In this document: in pieces, positions 30,464 through 40,195 of the stretch | Position numbering within the stretch: the stretch's first letter is position 1 | How the letters are laid out: the number at the start of each line of letters is the position of its first letter | NCBI RefSeq assembly: GCF_023282985.1 | Contig: NZ_JAGQDC010000020.1 | Coordinates: 20,913 to 84,912, forward strand | DNA from: Serratia silvae | GTDB taxonomy: Bacteria > Pseudomonadota > Gammaproteobacteria > Enterobacterales > Enterobacteriaceae | Length of the DNA stretch: 64,000 nt | Direction of reading: 5' to 3' | Made by a program: the position numbers and the translations under genes | The notes under the pieces: generated by a model | The model's database searches: none | The model's input: the letters and a program-made list of their open reading frames with translations, nothing else | What the model was told of the DNA's origin: nothing

Positions 30464-33007
30464 TTATTTACTGACCTGTTCGGCCTTTGCCCTTATTTTT
30501 GCTGTACTCGCGGATTGGCAAGGTAACAGTAGGGTATTCATCAGCATCTCTGCTGGCAGTGGGGTCGGCATCCTGATTTCACACTGTGCCCCACCATCCC
30601 AGTAAACCGCCATGCTTTCCCCGGCCTTGATGCCACTCAGATAGATACTGCCACCGTCATTGACAATCCCCGTTTCCTGACTACGGGTATTCATCACCGT
30701 GGCACCAAATGGCGGTACGCTACCATCCGCCAGCGTGATCACTGCCATGGCTTTTTCGCCGGCGATAATCTCAAACCGGCGGTAGCCGATAGCTCCCTCG
30801 GTCAGCGTCGCCTGCACCACAGATTGTCTGGCCTCGGCGTTATCACCCAGTTTGTTCAGGTCGATACTGGCCTGATTACGGTAGTAGCTGTTGACATCAC
30901 CAATCACCGCTTTACCCCAGGCGTTGGTATTGCTGGTACTGCCGTAACCACGAACAGGCACGTTCGGCACACCATAGGTATCAATCAACATCCGGGTACC
31001 TCCTGCGATCCCTGTACGGTGTAGTGCCCCTCCATTTGGAGTCAGTGTAATGCCCCCCTGAGTGTTGATCCCCAGTGCGCTATATTGCCCTTGTTGGTAG
31101 TTGATATTGGCACTCATTTGTGTCAAATCCCCTTCATGGTTGTAGTAACCACTCAGGCTGCCCCCACCACGAGAATTGCCGAGGCTCAATTGGTAGTTAT
31201 TGTGATCGTCTGGTCGATTGTAATAACTCACTCGGTGCGTAGTGTCACCACGGTTTACTGTGGTGTTATAACTCACGTTTGCAGCCCTTCCCCACGGCAG
31301 CGACAAGGACAAGTACACCCCGTCATCATTGGTATCGTTATATCGGCTACGATAAGCAGATAACGACAGATTGACGTTGCGGATAGAACCAATGTCAAAT
31401 TGGCTTGATAATGTCAGGTTGTAGCGATTACTCGTTGGTCGATTCCAGTAAGTTTGATGGTCGTAATTAAAGTAGAGCGTGCTCGCCAACTCCCGGAACT
31501 GCTTGTTAAAGGTGATGGTATACATCTCCTTATTATTGCTGGCACGGCTGTCAGAATTACGGGCGTCCAGGTACTCACTCATGCTCATAAAATCCTGCTG
31601 CGAGAAACGATAACCCGCAAAAGTGACCTGACTGTCGTATTCATCAAAACTCTTTGAATAACTGAGACGGTATGAACCACCGCTGAGCGTTCTATCCAAC
31701 TCCGGCAAGTGCGCCCATGATTGGGTAGCATCGAACGACAGCGCGCCCAAAATCATCAGGTCACGGCCTATCCCCAGAGACGCCGCGTTATAGTCCTTGC
31801 TCTGCACTACGCCACCATACAGCGACCAGCCGTTGCTAACTCCCCATGAAAACTCCCCATTATTGAACAACACTCCTGAAGAACGTTGCCGCCAGTCTGA
31901 CGTTTTGCCCGTGGCCAGTTTGAAGCGTACCGATCCGGGCCGGGTTAAATAAGGAATGCTGGCAGTGTTCAGGTTAAATACCTGTACACTGCCATCCAGC
32001 TCTTCGATCCGGACTTCCAGCTCGCCGTTCACCGCATCATTGATGTCCTGAATATGGAATGGCCCTGCCGCTACCTGAGTCTCGTACAGTATCCGCCCCT
32101 GCTGGCTAACGATCACCTTGGCGTTGGTTTTCGCCACGCCCACCACTTCTGGCGCGTAACCACGCAAATTCGGTGGCAACATCGTGTCGTCCGATGCCAG
32201 GCTGACCCCTCTGAACTGAAAGCTGTCGAATATACCCGAATCCAGATAGTTATCCCCGATAGTCAGTTTCGAGCGCAGCGCCGCAATAGCGCGATAGGCG
32301 TAATAACGGGTCCAATCCAATGGTTTGTTCGACGAATACTCCGAATTGACGTTGGCCTGCCAATTGGCCCGTAAACGCCAGCTCCCCAGATTGGCTCCGG
32401 CAACACCATTGCCACTCAGGTTGTAACTGTTGACTCCCGTATGCAGTCTTCTTTGTGCCTGCACATTCGTGTTGTAATCCAACAATAAGCCTGGAAGTCC
32501 ATCCTCCCAGCGGGAGGGGGGATCCCAGTTGTCTGCGGTATATTCTAGGTAAGCTTGCGGGATATTCAGATAAAGTGTGGCGGTGGATAAATCCCCACGT
32601 ACTTCCATCCCCTTCAAATCACGTTCGTCCAGACATTCGCCCTGATGCCACCAGGTGAGATCCTTGACAATACCTTCTTTAAAACCCAGCTGTTCTACCA
32701 ATGCTCTACTGACACAGGCTCGACTACCATTTGGATCATCTGGCGGTGCATAAAATGGGATCTGTTGTTCTGGTAGTGTATCCTTATTGGCATTTACCAC
32801 CATGCTGTAGACTCCCGGCATGATGTACCCACCACGGGAGAACTGACTAAGATCTATATTTTTTCGATCATTGATATCCAACACGTCGGTGTTGAATTCT
32901 ATTTCCTCTGCGGCTAAAACCACCTTTGTTACTGCACTTAGCGCCAGAGAAATGCAGACCCCTAACACTCTAAGACGAATTAGCTTCCCTGCAGGTGATA
33001 ATTTCAT
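30464..33007 (-). CDS. Outer-membrane fimbrial usher, MrpC-position
   Basis: The 847-residue usher is of full length. After the signal peptide come the N-terminal chaperone-binding domain (EFNTDVLDINDRKNIDLSQF), the 24-stranded barrel, and the plug region around residues 230-320. The signature RGYAPEVVGVAKTNAKV is intact, and two C-terminal domains end in a Cys pair (QCEIRMPTPLP and LLPCQSAS). It secretes and assembles the subunits encoded on both sides. The chaperone gene starts 45 bases later. Confidence 0.95.
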   Translation of the reverse strand: MKLSPAGKLIRLRVLGVCISLALSAVTKVVLAAEEIEFNTDVLDINDRKNIDLSQFSRGGYIMPGVYSMVVNANKDTLPEQQIPFYAPPDDPNGSRACVSRALVEQLGFKEGIVKDLTWWHQGECLDERDLKGMEVRGDLSTATLYLNIPQAYLEYTADNWDPPSRWEDGLPGLLLDYNTNVQAQRRLHTGVNSYNLSGNGVAGANLGSWRLRANWQANVNSEYSSNKPLDWTRYYAYRAIAALRSKLTIGDNYLDSGIFDSFQFRGVSLASDDTMLPPNLRGYAPEVVGVAKTNAKVIVSQQGRILYETQVAAGPFHIQDINDAVNGELEVRIEELDGSVQVFNLNTASIPYLTRPGSVRFKLATGKTSDWRQRSSGVLFNNGEFSWGVSNGWSLYGGVVQSKDYNAASLGIGRDLMILGALSFDATQSWAHLPELDRTLSGGSYRLSYSKSFDEYDSQVTFAGYRFSQQDFMSMSEYLDARNSDSRASNNKEMYTITFNKQFRELASTLYFNYDHQTYWNRPTSNRYNLTLSSQFDIGSIRNVNLSLSAYRSRYNDTNDDGVYLSLSLPWGRAANVSYNTTVNRGDTTHRVSYYNRPDDHNNYQLSLGNSRGGGSLSGYYNHEGDLTQMSANINYQQGQYSALGINTQGGITLTPNGGALHRTGIAGGTRMLIDTYGVPNVPVRGYGSTSNTNAWGKAVIGDVNSYYRNQASIDLNKLGDNAEARQSVVQATLTEGAIGYRRFEIIAGEKAMAVITLADGSVPPFGATVMNTRSQETGIVNDGGSIYLSGIKAGESMAVYWDGGAQCEIRMPTPLPAEMLMNTLLLPCQSASTAKIRAKAEQVSK

Positions 33008-33063
33008 ATCCCTAACCTTTTCTAGCGTCCTTCATTCTATGGTGTATGCTAATAATAATAATT

Positions 33064-33597
33064 TTAGAAATAATCCAATTTAAATCGGACTGAGGAAAAG
33101 TACTTTCCAGACTTCAAAATGGGATTATTAGCAACTAATCTCACCGTATAATTAAGTTTCATATCCCACGAGGTAATGCTCCTGGAAGGCAAGGGGGTGC
33201 CTGGCCTGGCAATATTACCATCAGCATCATTAATCTGTAGCGAAATACCTGATGTCGAGCCATGTAAACCAAATCCATCCCCTTGGGCATCACCATCAAA
33301 CGTCATCTGGAAGTACTTCCAGGCCGAGGAGGAACTGTCAGATTGTTCTAACGCGCAACTCGTTAACTCAATCGAAAATGGCTTGCTGCTTCCTGGCTCA
33401 TTAGAAATGATATCATTCAACGTTACTATAGCCATATCGACAGTCTGTTCGCGGCTTATCAACTTTATTGCACACGCAGTATCAATAATGGCTCCTTGCA
33501 TATTAACCCGGCCCTGCCCAATAACGATATGGTTTGCAAAAGATGCAATTGGCATGATGATTAATATGAAAGAAAACATTATAGAAATGTTCGTCAT
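33064..33597 (-). CDS. Fimbrial subunit, MrpB-position
   Basis: The 177-residue exported pilin has a hydrophobic signal peptide (FSFILIIMPIASFA) and a Cys pair in DTACAIKLIS and ELTSCALEQ. It ends YFSSVRFKLDYF. Its place between major subunit and usher matches MrpB/PapH, a subunit that ends or anchors the rod. The start at 33597 has a GGAG ribosome binding site; the frame opens 25 codons earlier without one. It is among the AT-richest genes of the operon. Confidence 0.85.
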   Translation of the reverse strand: MTNISIMFSFILIIMPIASFANHIVIGQGRVNMQGAIIDTACAIKLISREQTVDMAIVTLNDIISNEPGSSKPFSIELTSCALEQSDSSSSAWKYFQMTFDGDAQGDGFGLHGSTSGISLQINDADGNIARPGTPLPSRSITSWDMKLNYTVRLVANNPILKSGKYFSSVRFKLDYF

Positions 33598-33692
33598 TCC
33601 CCGCTCCGTGATTAATGCCATTCTTAACCTATTAAAAGGCATGCGGATATTTCCGCATGCAAATAAGATCATACCAATAACAAACGGTTAAA

Positions 33693-34256
33693 TTATTGGT
33701 AGGCCAGGGTAAAGTCGGCAACTGCCTGGAATTTACCTTCAGTCACAGGTTCAACAGGTGCTGCACCTTCACCGGTAGCGGCGGTATGACCTTGCAGGTA
33801 AGCGGAGAAGTTCAAGGTGTTGTTACCATCCTGCAGTTGCTGTGGGTTACTCTTAGTGCCCAGCTTGATCAGTGAGCCAGCCCCGTCAGTAATTGCTATG
33901 CTAGCACCTTTGGCATGACCAGTGATCCCCAGCAGGCCAGAGTCAGCGGTAGAAGTACTACCTGCGCTGGTAAAGGTCAATGTCACCTTGTTCTTGCCTT
34001 CACTTAAGTCACAATTTTCCAGATCAACAGTAAAGTTACGTGGAGATGACTTGCCGCCGTTCTTCAACTCGAATTTGGAAATCTGACCCAGTTCAACGGT
34101 TTGGTCGCTGGTTTTTGGGGAGATAGAGCATGGTGCATCAATAATAGAACCGGTAAAGGTAACTTTACCACTTCCCTGATCTACCACAGCAGCTTGAGCT
34201 ACAGAAGAGATCCCAAAGGCCATTACCGCTGCCAGCATGATTTTGTTCAGTTTCAT
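33693..34256 (-). CDS. Major fimbrial subunit, MrpA-position
   Basis: The 187-residue pilin is the first gene of the operon and the best preserved, as expected of the rod subunit. A signal peptide ends at AQAAVVDQGSGKVTF. The classic pilin start GSIIDAPCSISPKT holds the first Cys, DLENCDLSEG the second, and the end is VADFTLAYQ with the penultimate Tyr. A good AAGGA ribosome binding site precedes the ATG. The operon reads subunit, MrpB-type, usher, chaperone, three minor subunits and adhesin; no MrpJ-like regulator or recombinase gene was found next to it. Confidence 0.94.
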   Translation of the reverse strand: MKLNKIMLAAVMAFGISSVAQAAVVDQGSGKVTFTGSIIDAPCSISPKTSDQTVELGQISKFELKNGGKSSPRNFTVDLENCDLSEGKNKVTLTFTSAGSTSTADSGLLGITGHAKGASIAITDGAGSLIKLGTKSNPQQLQDGNNTLNFSAYLQGHTAATGEGAAPVEPVTEGKFQAVADFTLAYQ

Positions 34257-34723
34257 TTTAACTACATCCTTTAATCAAAATTTGTCTTTTATGTCACCAT
34301 TAATCCGCATCATCATTGATGGGAGGTGGCATAAATCCCTGCGCTTATTCGTATGCCGCGAATAAATCCTAACGACGACATTAATGGTAAGGATGACCCA
34401 GGGTAAAAGGAAGATAACCCTTGTAATCAGAAATAATTAGTTTTATAACCCTGATTAATGATTGTTTTTAGTTTAAAGCTCTGTTTCGGGCTGGCTGTAA
34501 AAATATATCAACAGGTAATATTTATAGGAATTCAATAAATTATTAATGAAAGGGGCGCAGTTAGATGATGTCTTGGCTCTGGATATGAACCTACACTAAA
34601 TTCCCCCCAAAAAAGCGGTGTTGTTGGCAGGGGAGCTAGTTGTCATGCCGCGTGAGGCATGTAGTAAAATGTAAGTTGCAACATCCAAAGATTACATAAA
34701 TTATAAATTAGTAGGATAACAAC
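34257..34723. promoter_or_regulatory. AT-rich region upstream of the fimbrial operon
   Basis: This stretch contains the fimbrial promoter (minus strand). It is clearly AT-richer than the core genes around it, a common feature of H-NS-silenced acquired DNA. I looked for paired inverted repeats that would flank a phase-variable switch and found none convincing. Confidence 0.4.
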
Positions 34724-34842
34724 ATGAAAAAATCGTCATTATCTTACTGCTGCTTATCATTTTGCGTGCATTATATGCATTCGTCGATAAGCTAGCTGTG
34801 GTAGGGAACATCCTCTTTAAAACGACGTATACCCATAGTTAA
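34724..34842 (+). pseudogene. Possible small membrane protein gene with a one-base frameshift
   Basis: An ATG at 34724 has a ribosome binding site (AGGA, eight bases upstream) and is followed by six A. As read, it stops after 23 codons. With one more A the frame would continue to a TAA at 34840 and give a 39-residue peptide starting MKKIVIILLLLIILRALYAF, with a typical membrane helix. Either the tract slips, the gene is broken, or the reading is chance. Confidence 0.3.
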
Positions 34843-34900
34843 CTGGCAACGGAGTAAAGCCCTACTTCTGGAGCAACATTACTATTATTTCAGCAATATT

Positions 34901-34930
34901 AATGCCAGTCAGTTAAGGCTGACTGGCATT
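34901..34930. other. Perfect 12-bp hairpin downstream of qor
   Basis: AATGCCAGTCAG pairs exactly with CTGACTGGCATT around six bases. It lies 18 bases after the qor stop on the minus strand, without a proper T run. It is probably a 3'-end stabiliser or a factor-assisted terminator. Confidence 0.6.
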
Positions 34931-34948
34931 AACCTCTGTGGAGTGGCA

Positions 34949-35938
34949 TTACAGCCCTGGAATTAACAGGCTGGAGCCACTGGTCTGGCGGTTTTCCAGG
35001 ATCTGATGTGCCCGTTGGGCATCCGCCAAGGCAAACTTCTGCGCTTCCTTCACGTCAACTTTAATCGCACCGCTGCCAATCAGCGAAAACAGCTCATTAC
35101 TGGCAAACTGCAATTCCTGACGGTTGGTGATGTAACCGTTGAGTGAAGGGCGGGTGACGTACAGCGAGCCTTTCTGGTTGAGCAACGCCAGATCGACGCC
35201 GGTAACCGGGCCGGAGGCGTTACCAAAGCTCACCATCAGCCCACGGCGCTTCAGGCTGTTCAAGGAATCCTGCCAGGTGCTTTGCCCTACGGAATCATAG
35301 ACCACGTTAACCTTCTCGCCGTTGGTCAGTTCGGCTACCCGCTGGGCGATGTTTTCCTGGTGATAATTGATGGTGGCCCAGGCTCCGGCACGCAAGGCAA
35401 GCGCTGCTTTTTCATCTGAACCCACACTGCCGATCAGTTTGGCGCCCAACGCTTTGGCCCACTGGCAGGCGATTAGTCCAACGCCCCCGGCGGCGGCATG
35501 GAACAGGAACACCTCGCCCGGTTTGATCTCATAGGTTTGTCGCAACAGATAATGTACGGTCAGCCCTTTCAGGAACGAGGCGGCACCCTGTTCGAAAGTG
35601 AGGTTATCCGGCAGGATCGCCAGCTTTTCCAACGGAACGTTGTGCACCTCGCTGTAGGCACCCAGTGTAGACTGGGCATACACCACGCGATCACCCGGTT
35701 TGACCGCGCTGACGCCAGCCCCGACCTTGGTGACTACCCCGGCGGCTTCGGTGCCCAACCCACTAGGGAAGTTTGCCGGTGGGTACAGGCCGCTACGTAC
35801 GTAGGTATCGATATAGTTGATACCGATTGCCTTGTTCTCTACCTGAACCTCGCTCGCTGCGGGATCGACAGGAATGAAATCAACATACTGCAGCACTTCC
35901 GGGCCGCCGGTGGCGGAGAATTGGATGCGTTTTGACAT
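34949..35938 (-). CDS. qor: NADPH-dependent quinone oxidoreductase
   Basis: The 329-residue soluble enzyme of the zinc-free medium-chain dehydrogenase group reduces quinones with NADPH. The nucleotide-binding stretch is HAAAGGVGLIACQWAKALGAK, followed by VVYDSVGQSTW and RRGLMVSFGNASGPV. It aligns end to end with E. coli Qor and is divergent from dnaB, as in E. coli. The fimbrial operon intervenes between it and pspG. Confidence 0.96.
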   Translation of the reverse strand: MSKRIQFSATGGPEVLQYVDFIPVDPAASEVQVENKAIGINYIDTYVRSGLYPPANFPSGLGTEAAGVVTKVGAGVSAVKPGDRVVYAQSTLGAYSEVHNVPLEKLAILPDNLTFEQGAASFLKGLTVHYLLRQTYEIKPGEVFLFHAAAGGVGLIACQWAKALGAKLIGSVGSDEKAALALRAGAWATINYHQENIAQRVAELTNGEKVNVVYDSVGQSTWQDSLNSLKRRGLMVSFGNASGPVTGVDLALLNQKGSLYVTRPSLNGYITNRQELQFASNELFSLIGSGAIKVDVKEAQKFALADAQRAHQILENRQTSGSSLLIPGL

Positions 35939-36101
35939 GTTGCTACCTCGTTTAAATGGCTATTTTCACCCTACGCGTTTCAGTCCAGACTATCCAGCCC
36001 GCCGCGCAGCGATTAATATTTTTGCACAGGTTTGTCGCGTGAAATCACGTATACTCTCGCGTCAGGTACCCCCATTCGCAACTGAATAAAGAATAGGCTT
36101 C

Positions 36102-37514
36102 ATGGCAGGCAAAAAACCAACCAACAAGACAAACACGTTCGAACCCAGAGACCGCCAGATGGAAGGGCTGAAGATGCCGCCACATTCGCTGGAGGCGGAG
36201 CAGTCCGTGTTGGGCGGTTTGATGCTGGATAACGAACGCTGGGATAACGTGGCGGAACGCGTGGTCGCCAATGACTTCTTCAGCCGTCCTCACCGCCTGA
36301 TCTTTACCGAAATGCAGCGTCTGCTGGAGATGAGCCGGCCAATCGACCTGATCACGCTGTCCGAATCGTTGGAACAGAGGGGCGATCTGGAGACGGTGGG
36401 GGGATTTGCCTATCTGGCAGAATTATCGAAAAACACCCCAAGTGCGGCCAACATCGGTGCTTATGCTGATATCGTACGTGAACGTGCGGTAGTCCGCGAA
36501 ATGATCTCCGTTGCTAACGAAATCGCCGATGCGGGTTACGATCCGCAAGGGCGCAGTAGCGAAGATTTGCTCGATCTGGCCGAATCCCGGGTATTCCAGA
36601 TCGCGGAGAACCGTGCCAGTAAAGATGAAGGCCCCAAAGGCATCGAACGTATTCTGGAAGATACCGTCGCCCGTATCGAGCAGCTCTATCAGCAGCCGCA
36701 CGACGGTGTTACCGGCGTAGACACCGGTTATCACGATCTCAACAAGAAAACCGCTGGTCTGCAAAAATCTGACCTGATCATCGTCGCAGCCCGTCCGGCA
36801 ATGGGTAAAACCACCTTTGCGATGAACCTGTGCGAGCACGCCGCGATGACGCAGGATAAACCGGTGCTGATCTTCAGCCTGGAGATGCCCTGCAACCAGA
36901 TCATGATGCGTATGCTGGCTTCACTATCGCGCGTGGATCAGACCCGTATCCGTACCGGCCAACTGGATGATGAGGATTGGGCGCGGATCTCGAGCACCAT
37001 GGGGATCCTGCTGGAGAAGCGCAATATGTATATTGACGACTCCTCTGGCCTGACGCCAACCGAAGTGCGCTCCCGTGCGCGGCGTATTTTCCGTGAACAT
37101 GACGGGATCAGCCTGATCATGATCGACTACCTGCAGTTGATGCGGGTGCCGTCACTCTCCGACAACCGTACCTTGGAGATTGCCGAAATTTCCCGCTCGC
37201 TAAAAGCCTTGGCGAAAGAGTTGCAGGTGCCGGTAGTGGCGCTGTCGCAGTTGAACCGTAGCCTGGAGCAGCGCGCCGATAAGCGCCCGGTTAACTCCGA
37301 CCTGCGTGAATCCGGCTCCATCGAGCAGGATGCCGACCTGATTATGTTCATTTACCGTGATGAGGTTTATCACGAGAACAGCGATCTGAAAGGGATTGCC
37401 GAAATTATTCTGGGTAAGCAGCGTAACGGCCCGATCGGTACCGTACGCCTGACCTTTAACGGCCAGTGGTCGCGCTTCGATAACTATGCGGGGCCACAAT
37501 ATGATGATGAATAA
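36102..37514 (+). CDS. dnaB: Replicative DNA helicase
   Basis: The hexameric helicase unwinds DNA at the replication fork. The 470-residue protein has an N-terminal primase-interacting domain (PPHSLEAEQSVLGGLML at about residue 26), a linker, and a RecA-like C-terminal domain. Walker A is ARPAMGKTTFA, Walker B is ISLIMIDYLQLM, and the Arg finger region DLRESGSIEQDADLIMF follows. No intein is present. alr follows after 17 bases and is probably co-transcribed. Confidence 0.98.
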   Translation: MAGKKPTNKTNTFEPRDRQMEGLKMPPHSLEAEQSVLGGLMLDNERWDNVAERVVANDFFSRPHRLIFTEMQRLLEMSRPIDLITLSESLEQRGDLETVGGFAYLAELSKNTPSAANIGAYADIVRERAVVREMISVANEIADAGYDPQGRSSEDLLDLAESRVFQIAENRASKDEGPKGIERILEDTVARIEQLYQQPHDGVTGVDTGYHDLNKKTAGLQKSDLIIVAARPAMGKTTFAMNLCEHAAMTQDKPVLIFSLEMPCNQIMMRMLASLSRVDQTRIRTGQLDDEDWARISSTMGILLEKRNMYIDDSSGLTPTEVRSRARRIFREHDGISLIMIDYLQLMRVPSLSDNRTLEIAEISRSLKALAKELQVPVVALSQLNRSLEQRADKRPVNSDLRESGSIEQDADLIMFIYRDEVYHENSDLKGIAEIILGKQRNGPIGTVRLTFNGQWSRFDNYAGPQYDDE

Positions 37515-37531
37515 TCAGCTAAGGAATTGAA

Positions 37532-38611
37532 ATGAAAGCGGCAACTGCTGTCATCGATCGCCGCGCTCTGCGACATAACCTGCAACAGATCCGTCGCCTG
37601 GCGCCGCAAAGCCGCCTGATTGCCGTGGTGAAAGCCAACGCCTATGGACATGGCCTGTTGGAAACGGCTCACACCCTGCAAGATGCCGACTGTTACGGCG
37701 TAGCGCGTATCGGCGAAGCGTTGATGCTGCGTGCCGGTGGCATCGTCAAACCGATCCTGCTGCTGGAGGGTTTCTTCTGTGCAGACGATCTGCCCGCGTT
37801 GGTGGCGAATAATATCGAAACCGCCGTTCACAGCATCGAACAACTCGAGGCACTGGAGCAGATTGAACTGGCGCACCCGGTGTCGGTATGGATGAAGCTG
37901 GACAGTGGTATGCATCGCCTGGGCGTGCGTCCGGAACAGGCAGAGGCGTTCTACCAGCGTTTGAGTGCCTGTCGCAACGTGGTGCAGCCGGTCAATATCA
38001 TGAGCCACTTCAGCCGTGCCGACGAGCCGCTGGTGGATGCGACCGAAAAGCAAATCAGCTGCTTTGAGCACTTCGCCAACGATAAGCCGGGGCTGAAGTC
38101 GATCGCGGCTTCCGGCGGGATCTTGCTGTGGCCACAGGCTCATTTTGACTGGGTACGCCCGGGGATTATTCTGTATGGCGTATCCCCGTTGGAAGAGCCT
38201 TACGCCGATCACTTTGGGCTGCAACCAGCCATGACGCTTAAATCCAGTCTGATTGCGGTGCGTGAGCATCGAGCCGGGGAACCGGTGGGCTACGGTGGAC
38301 TATGGGTGAGTGAACGAGATACCCGCCTGGGCGTAGTGGCGATGGGCTATGGCGACGGTTATCCACGCAGTGCGCCTTCTGGCACGCCGGTCTGGCTGAA
38401 CGGACGTGAAGTACCGATTGTCGGCCGCGTCTCCATGGATATGATTTCCGTCGATCTGGGGCCGGATGCCAGCGATAAAGTGGGTGATGAAGTGGTGCTG
38501 TGGGGCACTGAGCTGCCGGTTGAGCGGGTGGCTGCCTCTAGCGGCATCAGCGCCTATGAGCTGATCACCAAGCTGACCCAGCGCGTCACAATGGAATATA
38601 TCGGCGAGTAA
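37532..38611 (+). CDS. alr: Alanine racemase
   Basis: The PLP enzyme makes D-alanine for peptidoglycan. The 359-residue protein holds the PLP Lys in [11 protein letters not shown] (about residue 34), the active-site Tyr region [14 protein letters not shown] and the C-terminal beta domain [21 protein letters not shown] stretch gives the ribosome binding site after dnaB. It ends near a repeat at 38618. Confidence 0.97.
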   Translation: MKAATAVIDRRALRHNLQQIRRLAPQSRLIAVVKANAYGHGLLETAHTLQDADCYGVARIGEALMLRAGGIVKPILLLEGFFCADDLPALVANNIETAVHSIEQLEALEQIELAHPVSVWMKLDSGMHRLGVRPEQAEAFYQRLSACRNVVQPVNIMSHFSRADEPLVDATEKQISCFEHFANDKPGLKSIAASGGILLWPQAHFDWVRPGIILYGVSPLEEPYADHFGLQPAMTLKSSLIAVREHRAGEPVGYGGLWVSERDTRLGVVAMGYGDGYPRSAPSGTPVWLNGREVPIVGRVSMDMISVDLGPDASDKVGDEVVLWGTELPVERVAASSGISAYELITKLTQRVTMEYIGE

Positions 38612-38617
38612 CGTCCC

Positions 38618-38656
38618 CTCACCCCAACCCTCTCCCTGTGGGTGGGTTAGGGTGAG
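38618..38656. repeat. CTCACCCCAACCC-type interspersed palindrome, copy 1
   Basis: CTCACCCCAACCC faces GGGTTAGGGTGAG, a 13-bp stem with one mismatch, around TCTCCCTGTGGGT. This C-rich motif is a common intergenic repeat of Proteobacteria. It lies between convergent alr and the PheC-like gene and may serve as a terminator. A degenerate copy is at 62761. Confidence 0.75.
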
Positions 38657-38663
38657 AGCAACC

Positions 38664-39431
38664 TTACTTCTTCACCGCCAGCCACTGGCCGATAATCTTC
38701 TGGTACTCCCCGCTGGCCTTGCTCAAGTGAAGCCACTGATCGACATACAGCTTCCAACTCATATCATCGCGCGGCAGCATATAAGCCTTCTCACCGTACT
38801 GCATCGGCTTATTCGGGTTCACAGCACACAGCTTGGGATAGCGTTTCTGCTGGTACAGCGCTTCGGAGGCATCGGTGATCATCACGTCGGCCTTGCGGTC
38901 AACCAACTGCTGGAAAATGCCCATATTATCGTGTGACAGCGTCAGTTTGGCCTTGGGCAGATGAGTGCGGACAAAGGCTTCGTTGGTGCCACCGGCAGGC
39001 TCGATCAGCCGCACCGCAGGCTTATTAATCTGTGCGACGGTGCGGTATTTTTTCACGTCGGTACAACGCACCAGTGGGATCTTACCGTCGGTATCAAGCC
39101 GCTCGGCAAAAAACACCTGCTTTTGGCGCTCCAGCGTCACTGAGATCCCCCCCATGGCGATATCACATTTCCCGGCCACGAAGTCAGGCGTCAGGGTTTT
39201 CCAGGTCGTTTTTACCCATTTCACTTTGGCCCCCAGGCTGTTGGCCAGCGACTCGGCCATGGCGATATCAATGCCTTCGTAACTGCCATCCTCTTTCAGG
39301 AAGGTATAGGGCTTGTAATCGCCAGTGGTACAGACCGTCAGCGTTTTTTGCTGCAATACCTTGTCCAGATTAGATTGCGCGCTGGCGCTCCCGGTGGCGA
39401 CCAGCAAGGCGAGAAGCAGTAGTTTTTTCAT
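38664..39431 (-). CDS. pheC: Periplasmic cyclohexadienyl dehydratase-like protein (PheC type)
   Basis: The 255-residue exported protein has a signal peptide ending at SASAQSNLDKV and a solute-binding-protein fold. Its motifs match PheC, an enzyme that evolved from amino acid binding proteins and converts prephenate or arogenate to phenylpyruvate or phenylalanine. They are TTGDYKPYTF (35-44), GGISVTLERQKQVFF (94-108), PAGGTNEAF (145-153) and ITDASEALYQ (185-194). Glu190 in the last motif corresponds to the catalytic acid of PheC and is missing in plain binding proteins. It is next to an Lrp-type regulator and tyrB, which fits aromatic metabolism. A binding-protein role cannot be excluded. Confidence 0.78.
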   Translation of the reverse strand: MKKLLLLALLVATGSASAQSNLDKVLQQKTLTVCTTGDYKPYTFLKEDGSYEGIDIAMAESLANSLGAKVKWVKTTWKTLTPDFVAGKCDIAMGGISVTLERQKQVFFAERLDTDGKIPLVRCTDVKKYRTVAQINKPAVRLIEPAGGTNEAFVRTHLPKAKLTLSHDNMGIFQQLVDRKADVMITDASEALYQQKRYPKLCAVNPNKPMQYGEKAYMLPRDDMSWKLYVDQWLHLSKASGEYQKIIGQWLAVKK

Positions 39432-39655
39432 CAAATTTCCTTTTCGTGTCGGCAAATACATTTGTGGTTTTATGCGCGGTTTTGCCGTTAATTGTTGTTG
39501 GTTTGCGTAATTTAGCCGTTTTTTATGCCATTTATGAGCAGGGAAGCTGGCTTTGCTGCTGCGTCTCTCACAACCCGCCAGCACCGATGGTTGCAAGGCT
39601 GAAAAAGCTGTTAGGCTGTAGCGTCAACATTTATTAACACATTTTACAGGTGGCT

Positions 39656-40123
39656 ATGTACAACATTGACGATTTTGATATGAAAATCCTGACGCTGTTA
39701 CAGGCCAATGGCCGTCTGACCAATCAGGAACTGAGCGAACTGGTCGGGCTTTCGGCCTCGCAATGCTCGCGCCGCCGTATTAGCCTGGAGCAGGCCCAGT
39801 TGATTAAAGGGTATCACGCCCGGCTGGCGCCGGAGGCGGTAGGATTGGGACTGGTAGGGTTGATCGAGGTGAGCCTGCTAACCCATACCCAAGAACAGAT
39901 CGACAGTTTCCATCAGATGCTGGCAGAAGTGGACGCCATTGTTGATGTTTATAAAACCACTGGTGATGCAGACTACCTGCTTAAAGTCGCGGTAGCAGAC
40001 CTGCCCGCGTTAAGTGAATTTATCAGCCAGACACTTTCCCGCCATAAAAGCGTCGGGCATATCAAAACGGCGGTGGTGCTGGAACGGATCAAAGAAAACG
40101 GTTTACTGCCAGTGGCGAGATAA
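39656..40123 (+). CDS. Lrp/AsnC family transcriptional regulator
   Basis: The 155-residue protein has an N-terminal winged helix (DFDMKILTLLQANGRLTNQELSELVGLS) and a C-terminal RAM ligand-binding domain (TTGDADYLLKVAVADLPALSEF). These regulators sense amino acids. It lies between the divergent PheC-like gene and tyrB, so control of aromatic amino acid genes is the natural guess. The ATG at 39656 with AGG upstream is preferred over a GTG at 39650. Confidence 0.9.
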   Translation: MYNIDDFDMKILTLLQANGRLTNQELSELVGLSASQCSRRRISLEQAQLIKGYHARLAPEAVGLGLVGLIEVSLLTHTQEQIDSFHQMLAEVDAIVDVYKTTGDADYLLKVAVADLPALSEFISQTLSRHKSVGHIKTAVVLERIKENGLLPVAR

Positions 40124-40195
40124 AGCTAAAACCCAACGCCAATTTGTGGCTATAGTAGGCTGTATCCGAACAACCAAAATCAGGAGAACCAACCC

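Noticed and set aside
34257..34723. Possible invertible promoter element for the fimbrial operon
   Set aside because: No convincing pair of inverted repeats and no recombinase gene nearby.
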